Origin: Opitutia bacterium
GTDB taxonomy: Bacteria; Verrucomicrobiota; Verrucomicrobiia; Opitutales; Coraliomargaritaceae
DNA: 13,772 bases
Direction of reading: 5' to 3'
Assembly: GCA_018663485.1 (NCBI GenBank)
Contig: JABJQI010000139.1
Span: 1 to 13,772 of the forward strand
The notes beneath the pieces were generated by a model. That model had not been told where the DNA came from. It saw only the letters and a program-made list of their open reading frames with translations, and ran no database searches. The number at the start of each line of letters is the position of its first letter. Position 1 is the stretch's first letter. This document shows positions 1-6,676 of this stretch, piece by piece. A program made the translations under genes and the position numbers.

Positions 1-542
1 AGGGTGAAGACGATTCGTGTGCCGCGGCGTTCACCTTCGACTTGCTCGATCTCGTAAGCGCCATCGCCGTTGCTGGACCAGCAGAGGCAGTCGCCTTCGA
101 GTTGCCAGGTACGCGTGTAGACCTTGACGGAATCAGCGACCATGAATACCGAGTAGAAGCCCACGCCGAACTGGCCGATTAAGTTTTCGTTGCGCTCGCC
201 GCCTGCTTTGAGGGCGTTGAGGAAGGCTTTGGAGCCGGAGTGTGCGATGGTGCCGAGGTTCTCGATGAGCTCGCCGTGCGTCATGCCGATACCGAAGTCC
301 TGAATGGTGATCGTGCCGGCTTCTTCGTCGGAGGTGACTTGGATCTCTAGGTCCAGATCCGCATCGAAGATATCTGTCTCGGAAAGTTGCGTGTGGCGCA
401 GCTTTTCGGTGGCATCAGAGGCGTTTGAGATTAGCTCACGGACGAAGATTTCCTTATCCGTGTAAAGGGAGTGCACCACGATATCGAGGACTTGTTTGAC
501 CTCTGCTTGGAATTCGTGGCGTTCGGGTGTGTGTGTACTCAT
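1..542 (-). CDS. htpG: Molecular chaperone HtpG (Hsp90), N-terminal part
   Basis: Cytosolic ATP-dependent Hsp90 chaperone. The window holds about the first 180 residues, the GHKL-type ATPase domain; the middle and C-terminal dimerisation domains lie beyond the left edge (the family is usually 600-640 residues). Visible landmarks are FVRELISNASDA (E36 and N40 of the ATP site), QDFGIGMT around residues 81-88 (the family usually has DNGIGM; Asp and both Gly are kept, Asn is Phe), LGTIAHSGSKAF and the ATP-lid motif GQFGVGFYS at 123-131. The ATG at 542-540 is chosen because it gives the usual short N-terminus leading into EFQAEVKQVLDIVVHSLYTDKE. The next gene upstream on the same strand is the dapF-like gene, 142 bp away. 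I see no convincing CIRCE heat-shock operator in that gap. Identification is secure from the motifs. Confidence 0.96.
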   Translation of the reverse strand, partial: MSTHTPERHEFQAEVKQVLDIVVHSLYTDKEIFVRELISNASDATEKLRHTQLSETDIFDADLDLEIQVTSDEEAGTITIQDFGIGMTHGELIENLGTIAHSGSKAFLNALKAGGERNENLIGQFGVGFYSVFMVADSVKVYTRTWQLEGDCLCWSSNGDGAYEIEQVEGERRGTRIVFT

Positions 543-684
543 AATATGTCTTGGATTGATTTGAAATTGAAAGCGGGACGCTAATGGCATTTCGGCAAAA
601 ATCAAGTGCCCTCCGGTAAGATTGATCGTTAACTGAAAAAGCCCACCGCGTTAGTGTCCTTTGATACGTATTGTTGGAGTGCTC

Positions 685-1542
685 TTATACTTTGTCGCTG
701 AAGTCGAGGGCTTCGAGGTCGAATTCCATGTCAGCCACGCGGGTGGCTGGGCCTGTCATGCGCACTGCGAAGTCGTCGCCGATTTCAATAGCGATCTTGC
801 CGCCGGGCATGTGCACGGTGATCGCACGATCGCAGAGGCCGATTCGGTGAGCCACTGCTGCGGAGGCACTGCTACTGGAGCCCGATGCGAGGGTGTAGCC
901 TGCGCCGCGCTCCCATATTTCGATCTGTATATTGTTGCGATCGATGACTTTTAGAAACTGCACGTTGGTGCGGTTGGGGAATGTCGGATCCACTTCGATC
1001 GCTGCGCCGTCCTCGCAGGCGAGTTTCTCTGAGATTTCAGTCAGTGGCACAACGCAGTGAGGATTGCCGATGTCGGCAAGGTAGACGGTGTAGTCGGTGC
1101 CATGGATGCTCAGCTGCTGGCCGATGTCGTGATCCGCTTGTTCTGGGCCATCGACTGGTATGTGGTCCATCGCGAAGCGTACTTTCCCCATATCAACCGT
1201 AATTGAGGCGGCGCCGTCGCTAATCTTACAGGTGACGACGCCACCGAGTGTATCAATAGTGAAGGCGTCATAACGGACTTTACCAATATCGTAAAGGTAG
1301 CGGGCGAAGATTCGCAGCCCGTTGCCGCTCTTTTCAGCTTCGCTACCATCTGGATTCATAATGCGCAGCCCGAAGTCGGCTGTGTCGCTGGCAAGTGGGC
1401 CGTAGAGGATGCCATCCGAGCCGAGGCCGAAGTTGCGGTGGCAAATGCGCACAGTGTCTGCTTGGTTCGGCAGTTCACTGGCGTCTTTAGGGTCGAGGAC
1501 GAGATAGTCGTTTCCGAGTGCGTGGTATTTAGAGAATTTCAT
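685..1542 (-). CDS. dapF: Diaminopimelate epimerase-family protein with both catalytic Cys replaced by Ser
   Basis: DapF-fold protein of 285 residues, a normal family length. Canonical DapF interconverts LL- and meso-diaminopimelate for lysine and peptidoglycan synthesis, using two cysteines as acid and base. The fold signatures are clear: KYHALGNDYLVLD at the N-terminus, GLGSDGILYG, RIMNPDGSEAEKSGNGLRIFARYLYD, IGNPHCVV and WERGAGYTLASGSSS. The residue normally Cys in the ...CGNG motif is Ser (AGC codon), and the Cys of the ...ACGTGA motif is also Ser (TCG codon); I checked both in the nucleotides. The ATG at 1542-1540 is preferred over an upstream in-frame TTG (1608), because family members begin MKFxKYHALGND. 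The gene is divergent from the histidine kinase with a 127-bp gap. It may be a Ser/Ser variant subfamily with isomerase activity, or a paralogue with another substrate. The family call is firm, the DapF reaction uncertain. Confidence 0.85.
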   Translation of the reverse strand: MKFSKYHALGNDYLVLDPKDASELPNQADTVRICHRNFGLGSDGILYGPLASDTADFGLRIMNPDGSEAEKSGNGLRIFARYLYDIGKVRYDAFTIDTLGGVVTCKISDGAASITVDMGKVRFAMDHIPVDGPEQADHDIGQQLSIHGTDYTVYLADIGNPHCVVPLTEISEKLACEDGAAIEVDPTFPNRTNVQFLKVIDRNNIQIEIWERGAGYTLASGSSSSASAAVAHRIGLCDRAITVHMPGGKIAIEIGDDFAVRMTGPATRVADMEFDLEALDFSDKV

Positions 1543-1647
1543 TGTAATTAGAGTTAAGTCGAAAGTGGTATGTCTAAGTCTGGGCCTGATAGTCGAATAG
1601 TTGTGCAAATAGGATGGTACGAAGAGTGATCATGTCGCTAAAGGCTT

Positions 1648-1660
1648 GCGAAATATTCGC
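1648..1660. repeat. Short perfect inverted repeat before the histidine kinase
   Basis: GCGAA-ATA-TTCGC, two perfect 5-bp arms around a 3-nt centre, ends nine bases before the ATG at 1670 and lies in the gap between the divergent dapF-like and kinase genes. It could be an operator or a small hairpin affecting kinase translation. An inverted repeat this short can also arise by chance, so the role is only suggested. Confidence 0.3.
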
Positions 1661-1669
1661 TTATCTTGA

Positions 1670-4111
1670 ATGCTTTATTTTCGAGTAACATTGTCAAGAT
1701 CAGCGAATAGAATGAAGCGAATAAAGCTGCCAGAATGGATTTTTTGGGGTCAGATAAATGCTCGTTGTTGGAGTTATGGCGAGTTGTCGATCAGCTTGGC
1801 TGTGTTTGGTGTATTTCTGATCTTAACGTTGCATTCGATTGGTAATGGTGGGGTGCTGGAGCTGCTCTTTTTGCCTTTTGTAATGGCCCTTGCAGTTGGC
1901 GCGGGACTGCGCTACCAAATGACAGGTGCGCTGGCGATCGCAGCGTTGTTGGTATTGGTCGTAGCTTATGCGTGGTTGTTTGAGGTCGGTGCCTTTGCGC
2001 AGGGTCCTGTTGGTGAGCATCTGTTGTTTGCAGTCGGGGTATTGGTTGTACTCATTTCAATTACGTTTTTCTGTGCGATTGTTGTGGGTTATCACTTACG
2101 CACAGTCGATCTGGCGGACGAGCGTGAGCATTTAATGCATCGGGTGTTGAATGCCCTGCCGATCGGTGTCTGGGTGCGATCGCGCGATGGTCGCACTGTC
2201 TTTATCAATGAGCGCTGGGCGAGTTTCTCTCGATTGAGTGTGCCCGAGATTATGAGGTCAGAATTGCAGGCTCCCCCAGTTGATCTCGGCGAACAGTGGG
2301 AGGCAGACAGGGAGGCCCTGTTTAGTTCGGATGATGGTACGATACGTTATCAGCATATCGATTTGATCGATAGTACTGGACGGTCGAGCTCGATGACCTT
2401 GTTAACTTTAAAAGTCTATATTAATGAGTCTGAGGGGGAGGGCACCTTATCGTTACTGGTTGATGAGACGGCGCTGCGCCTCTATGAGGAGCAGATTCGG
2501 CTGAGTGAGCATCGCTTGCGCATGGCGCTTGATACTGTGGAGATGGGGTTCTGGGAGCAGGATTTAGCCAGTGGGGAGATTTTTCGTGATGTAAATTGGT
2601 CCCGCATTCTGGAATTGGACTCGGTCGATGTGCAGGATCATAAAAAGGAATGGCAGAGGCGTATTCATCCGGATGATCGTGATCGAGTTTTGGCCGCGTA
2701 TGTGCGGTTCATAGATGATGGGTTTGAGCCGCTGGAGATCGATTACCGTATCTTTAAGGGCGCCGCTGAATCCATCTGGGTGCAAGATCGCGTAGTGGTG
2801 CAAGATCGTGATGACTTCGGTCGTGCGACTCGAATCATGGGGACGATGCAGGATATCTCTGCACGTAAGCGAATTGAGATCGATTTGAAGCAGGCAAAGG
2901 ACCGTGCCGAATCGGGTAATCGGGCAAAGGGGCATTTTATAGCGATGATCTCTCATGAGATTCGCACGCCTTTGAATGCAATTATTGGGTTGTCAAACTT
3001 CTTGATGGATAGTAAGTTGAATGAGGAGCAACTAGACCTGTCACAGACGATCTATACGAGCGGTAAGAGTCTGCTCTTTCTAGTCAATGACATCTTAGAT
3101 TTCTCTAAGATTGAAGCGGGACGCTTGGATTTGGAGATGCAGGAATTTCCGTTGGATCTGTGCTTTGAGAATTGTGTAAAGCTCTTTAAGATTCGAGCAG
3201 CCGAGCTCAATGTCGTGCTTCGGCTGACTTTAGATCCGGCTCTCACAGAGTTTGCCCTAGGCGACATGGAACGATTGCGGCAGATCGTGCAGAATTTGCT
3301 GGCAAACGCACTGAAGTTTACAAACGCGGGCGAAGTTGAAATCGCCGTGCGACCTATTCAGTTAGATGAATTGCCTTTGGAGCGTCGTCCCGATGCATTG
3401 GAGCAGATCGGATATCTCGATCAACTCGATCACGACTATCTGGAGGTATTAGTCAGTGATAGCGGAATTGGTATTCCCAAAGATCGGCAAGATTTGTTGT
3501 TTGAGGCATTTAGCCAAGTGGATGCTTCGACGACTCGTAAGTATGGCGGCACCGGCCTCGGTTTGGCGATCTGCAAGCGCTTGGTTCATGCGATGGGAGG
3601 ACGGATTTGGCTCGAAAGTCGCGAAGGCGAGGGTTCTGTGTTTGGTTTTGCGGTACGTATTAAGTTGATTGACGCGGTCGCTAAAACACCCTGTCCGCCA
3701 GCTCGTCTAGCTGAGGTGGTGGTTAGTATCGCCGAAGAATACCCCTGCGATATTCTGGTAGTCGGAGATACTGCCGAGGTGGAACTGCTGTTACTTGCCT
3801 GTCGCCAGTTGGGCTATGCGCCGCATCACGCTCCAAGTTATGACTTAAGTGCCGATGCCTTTCAGCGTCGTCGATATAGTGTGGTGTTTATTGTGATGAC
3901 TAAAGAGGCCGCGGGGCTCGAATTATCCAGACAGATTTGTGCTTCCTCCGGCTCGAAGCCTCCGCAGGTTGTGCTGGGGGTGATTCCGGAGGGGCAAAAG
4001 GTCTCGAAGCAGCGTTGTAAGCTGGTAGGAATGCAGCGTCTCATTGAGGGAAACCTAGATGCCGCGACTATCCGAGAGGTGATTCTGGATGTGCTGCATG
4101 GGCGCGATTAA
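1670..4111 (+). CDS. Membrane hybrid-like sensor histidine kinase with two PAS domains and a degenerate receiver
   Basis: Two-component sensor kinase, 813 residues, inner membrane. About four hydrophobic segments (roughly 38-57, 62-82, 86-106 and 117-143) form an unassigned membrane sensor. A PAS-like region follows at about 153-275, then a second PAS/PAC at about 275-403 ending DISARKR. The HisKA phosphoacceptor is H429 in AMISHEIRTPLNAIIGLSNF. The HATPase has N-box NLLANALKFT (about 541), G1 DSGIGIP (D597) and G2 GGTGLGLAICKRL (about 626). Residues 693-813 resemble a receiver (CDILVVGD... then ...AGLELSRQI), but the phosphoacceptor Asp is I741 and the conserved Lys region reads LIEG, so this domain is probably not phosphorylated. 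No response regulator is in the window, so target and signal are unknown. The ATG at 1712 (MKRIKLPEW) is an equally good start; neither has a clear Shine-Dalgarno. The 3' end overlaps leuA by 44 bp. Confidence 0.9.
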   Translation: MLYFRVTLSRSANRMKRIKLPEWIFWGQINARCWSYGELSISLAVFGVFLILTLHSIGNGGVLELLFLPFVMALAVGAGLRYQMTGALAIAALLVLVVAYAWLFEVGAFAQGPVGEHLLFAVGVLVVLISITFFCAIVVGYHLRTVDLADEREHLMHRVLNALPIGVWVRSRDGRTVFINERWASFSRLSVPEIMRSELQAPPVDLGEQWEADREALFSSDDGTIRYQHIDLIDSTGRSSSMTLLTLKVYINESEGEGTLSLLVDETALRLYEEQIRLSEHRLRMALDTVEMGFWEQDLASGEIFRDVNWSRILELDSVDVQDHKKEWQRRIHPDDRDRVLAAYVRFIDDGFEPLEIDYRIFKGAAESIWVQDRVVVQDRDDFGRATRIMGTMQDISARKRIEIDLKQAKDRAESGNRAKGHFIAMISHEIRTPLNAIIGLSNFLMDSKLNEEQLDLSQTIYTSGKSLLFLVNDILDFSKIEAGRLDLEMQEFPLDLCFENCVKLFKIRAAELNVVLRLTLDPALTEFALGDMERLRQIVQNLLANALKFTNAGEVEIAVRPIQLDELPLERRPDALEQIGYLDQLDHDYLEVLVSDSGIGIPKDRQDLLFEAFSQVDASTTRKYGGTGLGLAICKRLVHAMGGRIWLESREGEGSVFGFAVRIKLIDAVAKTPCPPARLAEVVVSIAEEYPCDILVVGDTAEVELLLLACRQLGYAPHHAPSYDLSADAFQRRRYSVVFIVMTKEAAGLELSRQICASSGSKPPQVVLGVIPEGQKVSKQRCKLVGMQRLIEGNLDAATIREVILDVLHGRD

Positions 4112-5765
4112 ACGCGCTTACCAAAGCATGTAAGCCAGCGATCTCAATGTTGGCGTCGATTCCGCAGCCGTAAAAGATCGAGCCATCGTCATGTTTGATT
4201 TGAATGTAGGCAGCGGCGTCTGTTGCGGAGCCGCGGCCGATCGAGTGTTGGCGATAATCGAGGAGCGTGAAGTCTTTCCAGCCCTTGCTCACGAGTGCGT
4301 TGACAAAGGCACTGATCGGGCCGTTGCCACGGCCGGAAATACTGAGAGCGGTGCCGTTGACGCTGATTTGAGCGTCGATGCTTACTTCTCCAGCGCTGGA
4401 GAAATCCTCACGCTCGATCGAAAGCAACTTTAGTGGGCTGCTTAAATTAACGTATTCACGTTGGAAGATTTCGTGCACTTCGGCGGACTTCAATTCGCGG
4501 CTGTCCTGGTCGGCTGCGTTATTCACGACGAGGCCAACATCGGGATGCATGACCTTCGGTAAATCGAGTCCGAATTCACGAGATAAAATATATGCCACGC
4601 CGCCTTTACCACTTTGACTGTTAATGCGGATGATTGCCTCGTAGTCGCGGCCTAGGTCGGCGGGGTCGATCAACAAGTAGGGTACCTGCCAGTGTGCGCC
4701 AGGGGTGGCATCCTTCTCTCGCAAGTCCATGCCTTTCTTGATCGCGTCTTGGTGTGAGCCAGAGAATGCAGTGAAGACTAAGTCACCCGCATAAGGGTGG
4801 CGGTCGGGCACATGCATGCGCGTAATGCGCTCGTAGATCGAGCGGGTGTGCTCCAAGTTGCTAAAGTCGAGTTCGGGGTCGACACCTTGTGTGTAAAGGT
4901 TCAATGCGACGGTCACGATGTCGAGATTGCCGGTGCGTTCACCGTTACCGAACAGCGTGCCTTCGACGCGATCCGCGCCAGCCATCAAACCGAGTTCGGT
5001 GGCGGCGACACCGGTGCCGCGGTCGTTATGCGTGTGCAGGGAGATGATCGCGGTGTTGCGCGCCCTCAAGTTGCGGCAGAACCATTCGATTTGGTCGGCG
5101 TGCACGTTCGGCGTGGCTACTTCGACGGTGGCGGGGAGGTTTAAGATGATTTTGTTGGCTTCTGTGGGTTGCCAGACATCGATTACGGCTTCGCAAATTT
5201 CCAAGGCATAGTCGACTTCGGTATCTGAAAAACTCTCAGGGGAATACTGCAGGCGAACTTTGGTGCCGGGGAGCGTTGAGACGAGTCCCTGGATTAATTG
5301 AGTGCCGTCGATGGCGATCTGTTTGATCTCTTCTTTACTCTTGTTGAAAGTGACGCGTCGCTGCAGTGGCGAGGTCGAGTTATACAAGTGCACGATGGCT
5401 TGGGGCACGCCTTCCAAGCTTTCGAAAGTGCGGCGGATCAAATGTTCACGCGCTTGCACCAGCACCTGCAAGGTCACGTCCGTGGGGATTCGGTTCTCTT
5501 CCACTAAGCGGCGAATAAAGTCAAACTCGGTGTCGCTGGCGGAGGGAAATCCTACTTCGATCTCTTTAAAACCAGTGGCGACCAGTAATTCGAAGAACTC
5601 GACCTTTTCATCGACGTTCATCGGAATAGCGAGCGCTTGGTTGCCGTCGCGAAGATCTACGCTGGCCCAGATCGGGGCGGTTTGGATCGTATTGTCTGGC
5701 CAGGTGCGGTCGGTCAAATTAACGAGCTGACAGGGGCGATACTTGGTAATGATGCCTTTTTGCAT
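4068..5765 (-). CDS. leuA: 2-isopropylmalate synthase (actinobacterial/fungal-type LeuA)
   Basis: Catalyses the first committed step of leucine synthesis: acetyl-CoA plus 2-oxoisovalerate gives 2-isopropylmalate (EC 2.3.3.13). At 565 residues it matches the longer LeuA type seen in Corynebacterium. The N-terminus has KYRPCQLVNLTDRTWPDN, typical of this type. The catalytic TIM barrel shows DLRDGNQAL (R39 and D40; D40 is a metal ligand), SLHTHNDRG (H244 and H246 metal ligands) and GTLFGNGERTGN (269-280). The C-terminal part (about 430-560) fits the LeuA dimerisation/leucine-feedback domain, including SGRGNGPISAFVNAL. The ATG at 5765-5763 gives the normal N-terminus. It is transcribed alone here, convergent with and overlapping the kinase gene by 44 bp. 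A leucine-rich leader ORF and alternative stems upstream suggest attenuation in addition to allosteric control. The identification is secure. Confidence 0.97.
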   Translation of the reverse strand: MQKGIITKYRPCQLVNLTDRTWPDNTIQTAPIWASVDLRDGNQALAIPMNVDEKVEFFELLVATGFKEIEVGFPSASDTEFDFIRRLVEENRIPTDVTLQVLVQAREHLIRRTFESLEGVPQAIVHLYNSTSPLQRRVTFNKSKEEIKQIAIDGTQLIQGLVSTLPGTKVRLQYSPESFSDTEVDYALEICEAVIDVWQPTEANKIILNLPATVEVATPNVHADQIEWFCRNLRARNTAIISLHTHNDRGTGVAATELGLMAGADRVEGTLFGNGERTGNLDIVTVALNLYTQGVDPELDFSNLEHTRSIYERITRMHVPDRHPYAGDLVFTAFSGSHQDAIKKGMDLREKDATPGAHWQVPYLLIDPADLGRDYEAIIRINSQSGKGGVAYILSREFGLDLPKVMHPDVGLVVNNAADQDSRELKSAEVHEIFQREYVNLSSPLKLLSIEREDFSSAGEVSIDAQISVNGTALSISGRGNGPISAFVNALVSKGWKDFTLLDYRQHSIGRGSATDAAAYIQIKHDDGSIFYGCGIDANIEIAGLHALVSAFNRAHAAHPESPLG

Positions 5766-5862
5766 GGTCGTGGTCTGAAAATCGGGTTGATACTGGGATG
5801 TTTATTTCGGAAATCGAGGCGTAATTTTGGCGGCGCTTCGGGTCTTTAGTGGTGGGAGCATT

Positions 5863-5929
5863 GGCTCGCGGAACTGTTATGCGCGGACATTGAGCCCGCA
5901 GACGCGTTACTTCATGTCCCCAATGGGGA
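5863..5929 (-). promoter_or_regulatory. Candidate alternating stem-loops of a leuA attenuator
   Basis: Read on the minus strand, four segments can pair in exclusive ways. Segment 1 TCCCC (5929-5925, at the leader peptide's paired Leu codons) pairs with GGGGA (5921-5917) over a 3-nt loop. The same 3' arm, as GGACAT (5919-5914), is also perfectly complementary to ATGTCC (5890-5885). That segment in turn overlaps an arm of a third stem, where GGCT plus CGCG (5896-5893 and 5885-5882) pair with CGCG plus AGCC (5870-5867 and 5866-5863). This 1:2 / 2:3 / 3:4 layout is the classical attenuator arrangement. The last stem is not followed by a T-run, so an intrinsic terminator is not evident; Rho or translational control would be needed. 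The pairings are seen in the sequence; the function is inferred. Confidence 0.4.
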
Positions 5930-5960
5930 GAAGTTTCAGTGGTCCCAAAATGAGAGTCAT
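5907..5960 (-). CDS. Candidate leucine leader peptide upstream of leuA
   Basis: A 17-codon ORF reading MTLILGPLKLLPIGDMK and ending in TAA. Five of 17 residues are Leu (CTC, TTG, CTG, CTT, CTC), including an adjacent Leu-Leu pair, with two Ile. It starts about 51 nt after a TTGACA box and lies 142 bp before leuA, the usual position for a leader peptide of a leucine operon. The paired Leu codons sit on the 5' arm of the first hairpin, so a ribosome stalled there for lack of charged tRNA-Leu would prevent that hairpin. The Shine-Dalgarno is weak (GTAGAG directly before the ATG). A random short ORF with this composition is possible, so the call depends on the combined layout. Confidence 0.42.
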   Translation of the reverse strand: MTLILGPLKLLPIGDMK

Positions 5961-6011
5961 CTCTACGAATAAAACATGCATCGCGACAAAGCATTCATCG
6001 GATTTCCGCTC

Positions 6012-6017
6012 TGTCAA
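6012..6017 (-). promoter_or_regulatory. Candidate -35 box for leuA leader transcript
   Basis: The minus strand carries a perfect TTGACA here. The best -10 at 16-18 nt spacing is poor (AATGCT, ATGCTT or TGCTTT), so only the -35 is convincing. Transcription from it would begin near 5983, about 22 nt before the leader peptide ATG, which is the expected geometry for an attenuator. Confidence 0.3.
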
Positions 6018-6094
6018 GCGCGTGCTTACTTCGCGCACTGACGAGCGTGTATTACTTGAGTCTTGTTTGTGAGAGGTAATCGCCCTAGATTCTA

Positions 6095-6667
6095 ATGACT
6101 GTGGCAGATATGAATTTAGACTTAAAAGATCGCACCATTATTTTGGGCATTACGGGCTCGATTGCGGCCTACAAAGCTGCGGATATTACCAGTCGCTTGA
6201 CCGAAGCGGGCGCGAAGGTGTTTCCAGTCATGACGGCCTCGGCCTGTCGGTTTATCCAGCCGCTGACCTTGCAAGTGCTTTCGCGTAACCCGGTAGCGTC
6301 GGATCTCTGGAAAGAGGGCGAGGGTTGGCAGCCGGGGCATATCGATCTGGCCGATCAGGCGGATCTCTTTCTGGTGGCGCCGGCGACGGCGCATTGTCTG
6401 GGGCTGTTTGCGCAGGGGCTCGCCCCGGATCTGCTCTCTTCGATTCATTTGGCGACGGCTGCACCAGTGATGCTGGCACCTGCGATGAATGGTAAGATGT
6501 TGGCCCATGCCGCGACACAGGAGAATATCGCAACGCTTCGTTCGCGCGGCTATCATTTTATTGAACCGGAGAGTGGCATGCTCGCTTGTGGTTATGAAGG
6601 GGCAGGTAAGCTTGCTGCCGTTGAGACGATCGTGCAGTCGGTCCAAGAATTTTTTGCAAACGCTTGA
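6095..6667 (+). CDS. coaC: Phosphopantothenoylcysteine decarboxylase, monofunctional CoaC
   Basis: FMN-dependent flavoprotein that decarboxylates 4'-phosphopantothenoylcysteine to 4'-phosphopantetheine in coenzyme A synthesis. At 190 residues it corresponds to the CoaC half of the usual ~400-residue CoaBC; the CoaB synthetase domain is absent and must be encoded elsewhere. Motifs: ILGITGSIAAYKAADI (17-31, FMN-binding N-terminus), GHIDLADQAD (H82, the conserved active-site His), APATAH (95-100), PAMNGKM (129-135, N132) and the substrate-clamp Cys C165 in GMLACGYEGAGKL. The start at 6095 is the first ATG; the in-frame ATG at 6110 (MNLDLKDRT) is a plausible alternative, and neither has a near Shine-Dalgarno. 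The pseudokinase fusion gene begins 9 bp downstream and is probably cotranscribed. A paralogous decarboxylase of the same flavoprotein family is possible but less likely given the motifs. Confidence 0.9.
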   Translation: MTVADMNLDLKDRTIILGITGSIAAYKAADITSRLTEAGAKVFPVMTASACRFIQPLTLQVLSRNPVASDLWKEGEGWQPGHIDLADQADLFLVAPATAHCLGLFAQGLAPDLLSSIHLATAAPVMLAPAMNGKMLAHAATQENIATLRSRGYHFIEPESGMLACGYEGAGKLAAVETIVQSVQEFFANA

Positions 6668-6676
6668 TTCTTCAGA

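Larger units (their letters stand above)
5766..6094. promoter_or_regulatory. Divergent intergenic region between leuA and coaC
   Basis: This 329-bp gap holds control elements for two divergent genes. On the leuA side I see a -35-like TTGACA, a short leucine-rich ORF and several mutually exclusive stems, listed separately. On the coaC side a GAGAGGT run at about 6070-6076 lies 18 nt before the ATG, rather far for a ribosome binding site. Longer ORFs here (for example a plus-strand frame at 5827-6072) look like non-coding chance frames, with no recognisable protein features. Confidence 0.6.

Noticed and set aside
650..690. CIRCE-like half site (GAGTGCTCT) upstream of htpG
   Set aside because: The opposite arm is imperfect (TTAGTGTCC) and the spacer is about 15 nt, where CIRCE has 9; it also lies at the 3' end of the dapF-like gene.
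5719..5994. 91-residue minus-strand ORF over the leuA leader
   Set aside because: It overlaps the leuA start in another frame, has no recognisable features, and conflicts with the leader peptide layout.
5766..6094. T-box or other known riboswitch before leuA
   Set aside because: No T-box sequence or antiterminator signature is visible; the leader-peptide explanation fits better.
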